Assembly (NCBI GenBank): GCA_910584805.1
Contig: CAJUCB010000034.1
Span: 1 to 13,389 of the forward strand
Source: an uncultured Oscillospiraceae bacterium
GTDB lineage: Bacteria > Bacillota > Clostridia > Oscillospirales > Oscillospiraceae
DNA: 13,389 nucleotides
Direction of reading: 5' to 3'
Every line of letters starts with the position of its first letter. Position 1 is the stretch's first letter. The notes beneath the pieces were generated by a model, which was not told where the DNA came from, made no database searches, and saw only the letters and a program-made list of their open reading frames with translations. Of the stretch, positions 1 to 6,914 are shown piece by piece. Both the position numbers and the translations under genes were made by a program.

Positions 1-153
1 GGAACATGTAGTGAATTTCTCGAACAAAGTGTTACAAAAATGCTTGACCAGTACACCACCATAGGTTCGATTCACGGTTCGTGCTACGTTATCTACGCCT
101 ACATAAGTATTTGCCACCGGCCGCACGATGCCTTCTGCTGCGCTGTTCGCCAT
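1..153 (-). CDS. Phage-like small protein, N-terminal part (runs off window)
   Basis: An open frame of 51 codons reads from an ATG at 153 to the left window edge without a stop. A GAGGTGG ribosome site lies just upstream of the ATG, and the stop of the preceding fragment (163-165) is 9 bases before it, so the two look like consecutive genes of one operon. The first ~33 residues (beginning MANSAAEGIVRPVANTYVGV) contain a YVGV-x-NVAR pattern that I associate with small structural or tail-region proteins of Firmicutes prophages. That link is from memory and not proven. The residues after about position 33 look different in character and may be fused foreign sequence. I infer a prophage remnant, given the broken recombinase beside it. 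Confidence 0.45.
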   Translation of the reverse strand, partial: MANSAAEGIVRPVANTYVGVDNVARTVNRTYGGVLVKHFCNTLFEKFTTCS

Positions 154-162
154 GCTGCCACC

Positions 163-291
163 TCACGAATAAACGAACTTCACTTCGTTGGTCTTCAGGC
201 TGGTGGGCACCGTGTTGGTCACGGTCCCATTCAGGGCAATGCCCTTAGACCCTTTGATTTCCAGAAAGTCATCGGTGGGCTCGTAAAGATA
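163..291 (-). pseudogene. C-terminal fragment of a phage-like protein
   Basis: A minus-strand frame ends with TGA at 163-165 and encodes about 43 residues (containing DDFLEIKGSKGIALNG) before meeting stop codons at 292-297. There is no start codon or ribosome site at its upstream end, so this is the tail of a longer gene. The upstream end coincides with the point where the plus-strand serine recombinase reading frame begins to make sense (about 283-292). This marks a deletion or recombination join between two formerly separate pieces of a mobile element. The protein family is not recognised. The order with the next small gene suggests a prophage structural operon. Confidence 0.5.
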
Positions 292-988
292 CTATTATTG
301 CCCTACATATCGTGCCAAAAAGGGTTGTGCTAAGAAACCAGTGCGCCGGGATTGGTTAGAGGAGACAGTTGTACAGAAAACCATTGATGTTGTTTTACAA
401 CCTGATATCATCCAGCATATCAGCGAAAAATGTTATGAAATGCAACTTCGCTATCTAGAAGACAACAGCGATATTATTTTCTTTGAAAATAGGTTGGCTG
501 AGGTCGAGAAGGCTATCAAGAATACACTCAAGGCTATTGAGACCGGTGTCAGTACAAAGACACTTCCCGCAAGACTTGCAGAATTAGAGAATGAGCAAGA
601 GTCCATCGAAGCAGAGCTGGCAATCGCTAAAGCAACGGATGTTGTTATCACGCCAGAGCAAATCACATATTTGTTGCTACAGTTTGCCCAACCGCAAGAT
701 GATGAAACGATTGACGAATACCGTAGCAGGGTCATCAAATGCTTTATCCATAAGGTGTTTCTTTTTGATGATAAATTGCTGATCTACTATAACATAAACC
801 GTGATGGGGAAAGCAAGGAACGGAGCAATGTGGAGCTCTTGGAAGAAGTTCTTGCTGAGGAGTTCGACCAAGGCAAGGCTGGGTCCACCAAAGAAGCCCT
901 TGAACAACATGGTTCAAGGGCTTCTTCCTATATCAGCGTCCCATCCACCGCTCCCACCATCAGAAAGGAAACGCAGCTATGCAAGTGA
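287..988 (+). pseudogene. Large serine recombinase, C-terminal fragment
   Basis: The frame is open from 287 to a TGA at 986-988 (an internal GTG at 341 is not a natural start). It begins inside the zinc beta-ribbon (YYYCPTYRAKKGC), followed by the coiled-coil region rich in Glu and Lys (roughly codons 45-125) and the C-terminal segment typical of phage and ICE serine integrases. The N-terminal resolvase domain with the catalytic serine, the recombinase domain and the first cysteine pair of the zinc ribbon are missing, so it cannot catalyse recombination. Intact family members are about 500-600 residues; about 233 codons remain here. Base composition is AT-rich compared with the genes to the right, consistent with foreign origin. 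The last ~35 codons pass through a perfect inverted repeat and overlap the next gene by 10 bases, suggesting the frame reads out of the element across its attachment site into host DNA. Confidence 0.8.
891..926. repeat. Perfect 15-bp inverted repeat at the recombinase end
   Basis: AAGAAGCCCTTGAAC (891-905) and its exact complement (912-926) flank a six-base loop. The hairpin would be very stable, but only a weak T-rich stretch follows (CTTCTTCCTATA). It may be a degraded terminator of the recombinase gene or of the host gene once at this junction, or a recombination-associated palindrome. It lies inside the recombinase reading frame. Confidence 0.6.
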
Positions 989-1389
989 AAAAAAGAACGC
1001 TTTTGTTGCTGGCCTGTCTTGTCTGGACAGTAGCCGGGTTCAACGTTTTCCGGATCGGTATCTTGGCATATGCCACCTACTGGTCAGTGGTCAATCTCAT
1101 CCTGTCCCTTTTGGTATTCGCGCTGTTTCAAAGATTCATCTTTGGGCGTTTGGTGCGCAAACATACGGCACGAATTTTAGGCTATCAAGAGGAACGGCAG
1201 TTTTTCCTGAAATTCTTTGACCGGAAAGCCTTTCTCATCATGGCGGTGATGATAGTAGGGGGGATTTCTTTGCGGGGATCTGGCCTTGCCCCAGAGCGCT
1301 TCATCGCTGTGTTTTATTCTGGCCTGGGCGCATCCTTGCTGCTGGCAGGTATCCTCTTTGGCAGGAATTATTTCAAGGCACCCCATTAA
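979..1389 (+). CDS. Small four-helix membrane protein, unknown function
   Basis: The protein has 136 residues with four predicted membrane segments (about 8-30, 34-55, 84-100 and 106-128), joined by a basic, cytoplasm-like loop at 56-83 (RLVRKHTARILGYQEER). AAAGGA lies nine bases before the ATG. The start overlaps the tail of the recombinase fragment, so the gene probably marks the first intact host gene right of the element scar. I recall unnamed clostridial proteins with the same layout, including the charged loop followed by an FFD(K/R)K(A/S)F-like segment, but no function is known to me. It converges on the transporter gene, with 25 bases between stops. Confidence 0.75.
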   Translation: MQVKKRTLLLLACLVWTVAGFNVFRIGILAYATYWSVVNLILSLLVFALFQRFIFGRLVRKHTARILGYQEERQFFLKFFDRKAFLIMAVMIVGGISLRGSGLAPERFIAVFYSGLGASLLLAGILFGRNYFKAPH

Positions 1390-1414
1390 GGCTCTGCCAA
1401 CCCAGAGGAAGGGG

Positions 1415-1434
1415 TCAAAAGGCCACCTTTTTGA
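1415..1434. terminator. Possible weak convergent terminator
   Basis: TCAAAAGG and CCTTTTTGA pair around a three-base loop, with one extra T, and overlap the stop codon of the minus-strand transporter gene. The stem is A/T-dominated and weak. It is the only candidate between the two convergent genes. Confidence 0.25.
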
Positions 1435-2740
1435 ACAGTGCGATAGCGCACAGCAGCACCGCGCAGGGGACATAGACGAAGCGGCCTACGTTGTACCAGA
1501 TACGGCCCGGTGCTTTTTTCGCACCGTGTCCCACCTCGTCCATCAAATCCTCCCGGCGCATGATCCAGAACCAGGAGATGGCACCCAGGGTGGCGCCGAT
1601 GGGGATGATATAGATGGAGACGATGTCCATCCACGGCCCCCACTTGAAGATGGGCTCCATATTCACCCCGACACCCAGGCATACCACGCACAGGAGCGCC
1701 AACACCAGTTTCCGGGATAGCTTGGGGAAGCGGTGTTGGAGGGATTCCCCCACCGCCTCGAACATATTTTGCAGGGAGCTGACCCCGGCGAAGATCATGG
1801 CAATATACAAAATCACCGCGAACAGCCGCCCCAGGGGGATGTCCTGCAAAATCCGGGGCAGGGTGACGAAGAGCAGGGAGGGCCCCGCCCCGATGTCCAG
1901 CCCATAGGCAAAGCAGGCGGGGATCATCACCAGGGCGGCCACCAGGGCGGCGATGGTATCGAAGAGGGCCGTCCGTTTCGCCAGCTTCGCCACGTCCTCC
2001 GCCGTGTCCAGATAGGCCCCGTAGACGATCATGCCGCTGCCGGTGATGGACAGGGAGAAGAAGGCCTGTCCCATGGCCCAGACCCACACCATGGGGTCCA
2101 GCAGTTCCGCCCAGCGGAAGGAGAACATATAGCGGTAGCCCTCCGCCGCGCCAGGCAGCATGGACACCCGCACGGCCAGGATGACGAAGATGATGAAAAA
2201 TACCGGCATCATGACCTTGTTGGTTTTTTCGATACTCCTGGCTCCTAGAAGCAGGGTCAGCAGGGTTCCCACCACCACGATGATGTGGAAGGGGAGCACA
2301 GAATAGTCCGCTGTGGAGAAGCCCTCAAACCATGTGCCGGTGTCCACGTGCATCAAGGAACCATTGATGGAACTGGCGAAGGCTTTTAGCACATAGGCGA
2401 CGATGGCGGCGTAGCCGATGGCGATGCACATAGAGCCCGCCAAGGGCAGCCAGCCCAAAACGCCGCCGGCAGTCCCCAGTGCTTTTTTTCGGCTGGCCCA
2501 GGCCATTTGATAGGCACCTAAGGTACCTGTGTGGGCCCGGCGGCCCACGGCATACTCCGCCGACAGGCCCACCACGCTGAACAGCGCGATGAAGATCAAA
2601 TAGGCCACCAGGAAAGCGCCGCCGCCATTCTGGCCCATCTTGGCCGGGAATCCCCAGACGTTGGCCATACCCACGGCAGACCCCACCGCCGAGAGGACAA
2701 ACCCCCATCGGCTGGTAAACTTCTTTTTCTCTCGCTTCAT
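1415..2740 (-). CDS. Sodium-dependent transporter, NSS/SNF family
   Basis: This 441-residue integral membrane protein belongs to the neurotransmitter:sodium symporter family, which couples Na+ entry to uptake of amino acids or related compounds. The family signature is in helix 1 (residues 11-31, RWGFVLSAVGSAVGMANVWGF), including the Asn expected at a sodium site, followed by a glycine-rich NGGGAFL turn. About 11 hydrophobic segments follow, fitting the LeuT-fold bacterial members (MhsT is about 450 residues). The Arg that in LeuT follows the helix-1 break and gates the outer side (RFP) is Gly here (WGFP). The start has an AAAAGGAG site seven bases upstream and a good promoter. It appears monocistronic, and the substrate cannot be told from sequence. 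Confidence 0.9.
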   Translation of the reverse strand: MKREKKKFTSRWGFVLSAVGSAVGMANVWGFPAKMGQNGGGAFLVAYLIFIALFSVVGLSAEYAVGRRAHTGTLGAYQMAWASRKKALGTAGGVLGWLPLAGSMCIAIGYAAIVAYVLKAFASSINGSLMHVDTGTWFEGFSTADYSVLPFHIIVVVGTLLTLLLGARSIEKTNKVMMPVFFIIFVILAVRVSMLPGAAEGYRYMFSFRWAELLDPMVWVWAMGQAFFSLSITGSGMIVYGAYLDTAEDVAKLAKRTALFDTIAALVAALVMIPACFAYGLDIGAGPSLLFVTLPRILQDIPLGRLFAVILYIAMIFAGVSSLQNMFEAVGESLQHRFPKLSRKLVLALLCVVCLGVGVNMEPIFKWGPWMDIVSIYIIPIGATLGAISWFWIMRREDLMDEVGHGAKKAPGRIWYNVGRFVYVPCAVLLCAIALFKKVAF

Positions 2741-2807
2741 TTCATTTCTCCTTTTCCATTGCAGTCCAACAGAACTTCAATGCTTTAATGAGTAGACTCG
2801 CCTGTCT

Positions 2808-2836
2808 ATTTTAAGCGTTTTTTGACAAAATGTAAA
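2808..2836 (-). promoter_or_regulatory. Sigma-A promoter of the NSS transporter
   Basis: On the minus strand a -35 box TTTACA (2831-2836) and a -10 box TAAAAT (2808-2813) are separated by exactly 17 bases. The predicted leader is about 60 bases. A short GAGT/ACTC palindrome at 2790-2799 lies in the early leader. Confidence 0.65.
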
Positions 2837-2856
2837 GAGTAGATTTTATACCAAAC

Positions 2857-2891
2857 AAAAAGGCCCTGACAGGGAGACTGTCAGGGCTTTT
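2857..2891. terminator. Bidirectional rho-independent terminator
   Basis: A 10-bp GC-rich stem (2863-2872 with 2878-2887, sequence GCCCTGACAG) has a five-base loop and is flanked by A5 on one side and T4 on the other. It lies just after the stop of the minus-strand Uma2 gene (2914) and before the transporter promoter, so it ends the Uma2 transcript and insulates the transporter. Confidence 0.9.
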
Positions 2892-2913
2892 GATGCTATG
2901 GACTTGTTGGGGC

Positions 2914-3492
2914 TCACACGTCGATCAACCCGCTAAAAATATCCTCCAAGGAGATGAGCAGGTCGTCATACAGATGGCATTTGAACGCAGCGACGATCTC
3001 CGCCTTTTCCTCTTCCGTCATGGTTTCCAGCATCCAGTCGGGGAAGATAGAGTAGACGTTGTCCAGGACATAGCGGCCTTCCGCCAGGCGGTAGACCTCC
3101 ACAGAGCGGTCAGCGGGATTGATCAACCAATACTCGGGAACACCGGCGCTTTCATAGGCATTCTTCTTGTAACCCCTGTCCCGCTTGGCTGTGCTGGGGG
3201 AGAGGACCTCCACCACCAGGTCCGGAGCGCCATATACACCGTTATGCTTGAGCTGATCCCGATTGCAGACCACCATCATGTCTGGGACAAAGGTATCTCT
3301 GTCTGTGAGATGTAGGTCGAAGCCGTCGGGGATGGGGATACACTGCTTTCCCCGCAGGTAGTTGGAAAAGATGGTATAGAGGTTTCCGGCAATGGAAACA
3401 TGGTTCCAAGCTGGGCGGGGGGACATGGCTACGACCTTCCCGTCGATCAATTCCTCCGGCCACTCTTCCTGATAGGCTAGGTTCTGATTCAT
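2914..3492 (-). CDS. Uma2-family (DUF820) endonuclease-fold protein
   Basis: The 192-residue protein matches the Uma2 family, small stand-alone proteins with the PD-(D/E)xK restriction-nuclease fold whose cellular role is mostly unknown. Visible family motifs are the early ELIDGKVVAMSP strand, VPDMMVV with Asp71, PDLVVEVLSPST with Glu95, a run of Lys at 109-110, and the GVPEYWLINP strand. The active-site acids therefore look intact. I chose the ATG at 3492 because AAGGAGGG sits seven bases before it; an ATG seven codons further out has no such site. The gene stands alone with its own promoter and terminator. Such genes often occur in many copies in mobile-element-rich genomes; no toxin or partner gene is adjacent here. 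Confidence 0.88.
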   Translation of the reverse strand: MNQNLAYQEEWPEELIDGKVVAMSPRPAWNHVSIAGNLYTIFSNYLRGKQCIPIPDGFDLHLTDRDTFVPDMMVVCNRDQLKHNGVYGAPDLVVEVLSPSTAKRDRGYKKNAYESAGVPEYWLINPADRSVEVYRLAEGRYVLDNVYSIFPDWMLETMTEEEKAEIVAAFKCHLYDDLLISLEDIFSGLIDV

Positions 3493-3521
3493 AGAGCACC
3501 CTCCTTCATGCAAGGGGTTAT

Positions 3522-3565
3522 TTTATTATATGTAGTGTAGCATATTTTCCCCGCCCATGCAAGTT
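3522..3565 (-). promoter_or_regulatory. Probable promoter region of the Uma2 gene
   Basis: On the minus strand TTGCAT, a 17-base spacer and TACACT make one plausible promoter. A perfect TATAAT lies nearby, a few bases closer to the gene, but without a good -35. Either would give a short leader before the AAGGAGG site. Confidence 0.45.
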
Positions 3566-3647
3566 GGCCACGAGGCTGGCATCCGGCAAACCCTGCGGCG
3601 GGCTTCGACAGCATTTGGGGAAATTTTACGCCCTTTGACCGGGAGCA

Positions 3648-3677
3648 TGGACAAAGCCGCATCCCGTATGGTAGAAT
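3648..3677 (+). promoter_or_regulatory. Promoter of recQ
   Basis: TGGACA (3648-3653) and TAGAAT (3672-3677) each match consensus at five of six bases, with an 18-base spacer and a TG one base before the -10 (extended -10). Transcription would begin near 3684, which excludes start codons upstream of it for recQ. Confidence 0.65.
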
Positions 3678-3701
3678 GGTTCCATCAGATTTCCCAGAGC
3701 C

Positions 3702-3710
3702 AAAGGAGGG
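3702..3710 (+). promoter_or_regulatory. Ribosome binding site that fixes the recQ start
   Basis: AAAGGAGGG ends eight bases before the ATG at 3719. The in-frame ATG at 3557 lies upstream of the predicted promoter and has no comparable site. Confidence 0.8.
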
Positions 3711-3718
3711 CCCTGCCC

Positions 3719-5566
3719 ATGGACAAGTTCGCCGTACTGCGACAATACTTCGGCCACACGGAATTCCGTCCCGGACAGGAGACGCTGGTGGACGGTATCC
3801 TGGCTGGTCGGGACGTGCTGGGCATTATGCCCACCGGCGGCGGAAAGTCCCTGTGCTACCAAATCCCTGCCCTGCTGCTGCCTGGGCTGACCTTGGTGAT
3901 CTCCCCCTTGATCTCCCTGATGCGGGATCAAGTGGCGGCCCTCACCGGCGCGGGGGTTCCGGCGGCCCAGCTCAACAGTGCCCAGAGCTTGGAGGAGAGC
4001 CGGGAGGTCTGGCGGGGCATCCGCAGCGGGGCCTACCGGCTCATTTATATCGCCCCGGAACGGCTGGAAAAGCCCGCCTTTCTGGAAAACATGGCCCGGC
4101 AGGAAATTTCCCTGGTGGCGGTGGATGAGGCCCACTGCATTTCCCAGTGGGGTCAGGACTTCCGGCCCAGCTATTTGAAGATTCTGGACTTTGTCCAGGC
4201 CCTGCCCCGGCGGCCTGTGGTGGCCGCCTTTACCGCTACAGCCACCCTTCAGGTCCAGGGGGACATTGCCCTGCGGCTGGCCCTTCAAGACCCGGTACAC
4301 ACCGTCACCGGCTTCGACCGTCCCAACCTGTACTTTGACGTCTACAAACCCAAGGACAAGCGCAGCGCCCTCCGGCGGCTGGTGGCGGAGCGGGGGGACA
4401 AGAGCGGCATCGTCTATTGCGCCACCCGTTCCGCGGTGGAGCAGGTGTGCGACGACCTCAACGCCGCCGGGTTTTCCGCCACCCGGTACCACGCGGGGCT
4501 CAGTGAGGCGGAGCGCCGGCAAAACCAGGACGACTTTCAGTTTGACCGAAAGCTGGTGATGGTGGCCACCAACGCCTTCGGCATGGGCATCGACAAGTCC
4601 AACGTCAGCTATGTCTTTCATTACAATATGCCCAAGAACCTGGAATCCTACTACCAGGAGGCGGGACGTGCCGGACGGGACGGGGAGGCGGCGGACTGTA
4701 TCCTCCTCTACGGCCCGGGGGATATCTCCACGGCGAAATACTTCATCGACCACAACTCTGACAACAGTGAGCTGGACCCGGAGGCCCAGGCGGAGCTGCG
4801 GGGGCGGGAGATGGAACGCCTCCAGCGGATGGTGGACTACTGCAAGACCGAGGACTGCCTCCGGGGGCGTATTCTGGACTACTTCGGCCAGGGTCACGAG
4901 CCAGGCTGCGGCAACTGTGGCAACTGCCAGGGGCTGTTCCAGCAGACGGATATCACCATTCCCGCCCAGATGATCCTCTCCTGTGTCAAGCGGGTGAAGG
5001 ATCGTTTGGGGTACTATGTGGGGGCGGCCCTGATCCTGCGCATCCTCCGGGGCAGCCGGGACAAGCGGATTTTAGAGCTGGGCTTGGAGGATTTGTCCAC
5101 CTACGGTTTGATGAAGGCCACACCCAGGGAGCTGCTCCAAAGCTATTTGGACTGTTTGGAGGCCAAGGGCTATGTGTTCATTGACTCCAATTACGCGACC
5201 CTCCGCCCCACCCCCGCTGCCGGCGGGGTGCTGTTCCACGGGGTGCGGGTGGAGATGTTGACCAAGATACAGCCTAAGCCCCTGTTGGAGCAGGAGCCTT
5301 TGGCGCTGTCCAGCCAGGGGGTGGACGAGGGCCTCTTGGCGGCCCTGAAGGAGCAGCGCAACAAGTTGGCCCAGCGGGAGGGGGTGCCCGCCTACATCGT
5401 CTTTTCCAACGCCACCCTGGTGGATATGGCGCGAAAAACACCCCGGAACCGGGAGGAACTCCTATCGGTGTCCGGGGTGGGTGAGGTAAAGGCCCAGCGC
5501 TATGGGGCAGAGTTTTTGTCGGTGCTCCAAGCCTATGGGCGGGGTGCAGAGGAGGGGGAGCCGTGA
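3719..5566 (+). CDS. recQ: ATP-dependent DNA helicase RecQ
   Basis: This 615-residue 3'-5' DNA helicase acts in recombination and repair of stalled forks. All landmarks are present: motif 0 (FRPGQ, 16-20), Walker A (PTGGGKS, 38-44), motif Ia (SPLISLMRDQV), DEAH (136-139) with the RecQ aromatic-rich loop (SQWGQDFRPSY), TATAT (motif III, about 172-176), ATNAFGMGIDK (motif V), and QEAGRAGRDG (motif VI, 313-322). The zinc site uses Cys380, 397, 400 and 403. A winged-helix RQC region follows, then an HRDC domain (about 532-605). Length and domain order are those of E. coli RecQ. The stop lies four bases from the stop of the convergent XRE gene. An in-frame extension to 3557 is rejected on promoter and ribosome-site grounds. 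Confidence 0.97.
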   Translation: MDKFAVLRQYFGHTEFRPGQETLVDGILAGRDVLGIMPTGGGKSLCYQIPALLLPGLTLVISPLISLMRDQVAALTGAGVPAAQLNSAQSLEESREVWRGIRSGAYRLIYIAPERLEKPAFLENMARQEISLVAVDEAHCISQWGQDFRPSYLKILDFVQALPRRPVVAAFTATATLQVQGDIALRLALQDPVHTVTGFDRPNLYFDVYKPKDKRSALRRLVAERGDKSGIVYCATRSAVEQVCDDLNAAGFSATRYHAGLSEAERRQNQDDFQFDRKLVMVATNAFGMGIDKSNVSYVFHYNMPKNLESYYQEAGRAGRDGEAADCILLYGPGDISTAKYFIDHNSDNSELDPEAQAELRGREMERLQRMVDYCKTEDCLRGRILDYFGQGHEPGCGNCGNCQGLFQQTDITIPAQMILSCVKRVKDRLGYYVGAALILRILRGSRDKRILELGLEDLSTYGLMKATPRELLQSYLDCLEAKGYVFIDSNYATLRPTPAAGGVLFHGVRVEMLTKIQPKPLLEQEPLALSSQGVDEGLLAALKEQRNKLAQREGVPAYIVFSNATLVDMARKTPRNREELLSVSGVGEVKAQRYGAEFLSVLQAYGRGAEEGEP

Positions 5567-5582
5567 TGGCTTACCCCTCCTC
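5549..5582. terminator. Convergent terminator overlapping both stop codons
   Basis: GAGGAGGGG (5549-5557) pairs with CCCCTCCTC (5574-5582), and an inner AGCC/GGCT stem (5559-5562 with 5568-5571) closes a five-base loop. The hairpin spans the end of recQ and the end of the XRE gene, which are only four bases apart. The T-rich stretch after it is poor, so termination may be inefficient. Confidence 0.5.
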
Positions 5583-5951
5583 CGTTTCTTCTCCCTTGCC
5601 GCTGCCCACGCGCCGCAATAGCACCTCAGGGGAGATGTCGTAGAGGCCAGCCAAGGTCAATAGGTTCGACGTGCTGGGGTCGGTGGTGCCGTTTTCCCAT
5701 TTGGATACTGCCTGCCGGCTGACGCCCAGGGCATCGGCCACAAATTCCTGGGTCATCTTGCAGCGTAGGCGGTTCTCCCGCAGCTCTTCCCCCAGGGATT
5801 TCCGAATCTCCCGTTTTTCTTCCCGGACCTCTTTGGATGCAATGTACTTCCGCAGGGCTTTGATGACCAGCACCAGAAGGTAGATGGCGACAGCAGTCGT
5901 CGCCAGATAGACCCCCACATAGAGGACTGCGGCCAGTGGATAGAATATCAT
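5571..5951 (-). CDS. Membrane-anchored XRE-family transcription regulator
   Basis: The 126-residue protein has an N-terminal hydrophobic helix (about 8-33), a charged linker (34-53), then a Cro/C1-type helix-turn-helix (about 54-112; key segments MTQEFVADALGVSRQAVSKWENG and an NLLTLAGLYDISPEVLL helix). This is the reverse of the commoner order with the DNA-binding domain first, and would place the regulator at the cytoplasmic membrane face. AAAGGAG lies eight bases before the ATG. No second gene shares its transcript; it converges on recQ and is preceded by the lipoprotein gene on the same strand 130 bases away. The target is unknown; the inverted repeat in its upstream region makes autoregulation plausible. 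The HTH assignment is firm, the role open. Confidence 0.85.
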   Translation of the reverse strand: MIFYPLAAVLYVGVYLATTAVAIYLLVLVIKALRKYIASKEVREEKREIRKSLGEELRENRLRCKMTQEFVADALGVSRQAVSKWENGTTDPSTSNLLTLAGLYDISPEVLLRRVGSGKGEETEEG

Positions 5952-5984
5952 GTTTGAAACTCCTTTCGTGTTTTTCTGGGGCTA

Positions 5985-6014
5985 TTTTATACGAAAGGGA
6001 CCAGTTGCGTCCAC
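5985..6014 (-). promoter_or_regulatory. Probable promoter of the XRE gene
   Basis: On the minus strand TATAAA (about 5985-5992, within CGTATAAAATAG) is preceded at 16 bases by TGGACG, a moderate match to the -35 consensus. It gives a leader of roughly 30 bases. Confidence 0.45.
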
Positions 6015-6030
6015 CATCTATCCCGCAACT
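6003..6030. repeat. Inverted repeat upstream of the XRE gene (operator candidate)
   Basis: AGTTGCG (6003-6009) and its exact complement CGCAACT (6024-6030) have centres 21 bases apart, two helical turns. One half-site falls next to the predicted -35 box. This layout suits a dimeric DNA-binding protein, possibly the XRE protein itself. Confidence 0.4.
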
Positions 6031-6081
6031 TTGGGTTGACTGGGCAAGTGGAGGGCAGGAAAGGCGGCTGTGCAGGGATGG

Positions 6082-6840
6082 TTATGGATTACAATGCCCA
6101 CATGGCGTATACCCAAGGCCCAGCAGGGCGCTTCTGCTTTCGTTGGAGGGGGAATAATTCTCCGGGGCAATCCGTTCCACGTCGTTGCAGGTAGGACGGT
6201 GGAATTTTTGGGTGCTGGTGTTTAAGACGAAGGATGCAGAGGTCTGTTGTTGCTCTGGACTGTTGTGGGTGTTGAAATTGTTTGCGCCGCCGCCGCTTTG
6301 GTTTGGGGTAGTAGAAGCCTCGGGTGTGGACGGGGAGGCAGGCGCAGGTGGTTCCGGCTCGGCAGATGGCTCGGTTGGGGGTGCGACAGGTGTTTCCGCG
6401 ACAATATCATAGGCGACGCCACTATTGTCGAAGGTCAGGAGCTTTCGGCTCTGGTCAGCATGGTCCAAGACGCTGAGCAAAAGCTTTGTAGAGGCGAAGT
6501 CAGAGGTTCGGATACAGTCTGCAACATGCACCACGGTGGTTTCTACATCGGCTCTGGCTTGTACCCAGGTTTCGTCCTGTGGGCCGCCCCCCTGTGCCAG
6601 GACGGAATCTGCAAGATTGGTGATGCTTTCCGACCATACACGCACCGTGATGGTGCCTGCATCGTGGGAGACAGTATGCCCATCGTACTGCTTGACCCCG
6701 GCCTCGATGCGCTCTAAAAGCTGCGCCAGCTGCGCGTCTTCGGTGGGTTCAATCACCACTGGCGCATCCGTGGTACCACAGGCACAGAGGCAAAGGGCAA
6801 TGACTACGCTGAGGATCCGTGGAAGTGTGTTCGCTTTCAT
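6082..6840 (-). CDS. Proline-rich lipoprotein with C-terminal Cys/His motif
   Basis: The 252-residue protein starts with a basic/hydrophobic signal (1-20) and a lipobox LCAC with lipidation at Cys21, so it should be tethered outside the membrane. Residues 33-148 form a folded domain I cannot assign. Residues 151-200 are low-complexity Pro/Ser/Thr/Gln and probably span the wall. The last ~48 residues (FVLNTSTQKFHRPTC ... GYTPCGHCNP) match a small domain seen at the C-terminus of various secreted Firmicute proteins, with conserved His214, Cys218, Cys247 and Cys250 that resemble a zinc site; similar domains follow secreted nucleases and other surface proteins. Start choice is uncertain: ATG at 6840 or 6846; the ribosome site (AGAAAGCGGG) is weak. 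An upstream in-frame extension to 6999 would place the promoter inside the gene and hide the signal peptide. Confidence 0.85.
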   Translation of the reverse strand: MKANTLPRILSVVIALCLCACGTTDAPVVIEPTEDAQLAQLLERIEAGVKQYDGHTVSHDAGTITVRVWSESITNLADSVLAQGGGPQDETWVQARADVETTVVHVADCIRTSDFASTKLLLSVLDHADQSRKLLTFDNSGVAYDIVAETPVAPPTEPSAEPEPPAPASPSTPEASTTPNQSGGGANNFNTHNSPEQQQTSASFVLNTSTQKFHRPTCNDVERIAPENYSPSNESRSALLGLGYTPCGHCNP

Positions 6841-6914
6841 GTACATCCCGCTTTCTAATTTGTTGTTGTCATGGTATCGTGTAGCGCCGGCAGTCCACAT
6901 CCAAAACATGGCCC

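Noticed and set aside
40..333. 97-codon plus-strand frame at the left end
   Set aside because: It has no ribosome site and crosses two minus-strand phage-like frames as well as the recombination join.
3557..3718. In-frame N-terminal extension of recQ by 54 residues
   Set aside because: A good promoter (3648-3677) and a strong ribosome site (3702-3710) lie inside it, and RecQ proteins begin at the equivalent of Met 3719.
3626..4897. 423-codon open frame antisense to recQ
   Set aside because: It mirrors the GC-rich recQ coding strand, its translation is low-complexity with no family motif, and it has no ribosome site.
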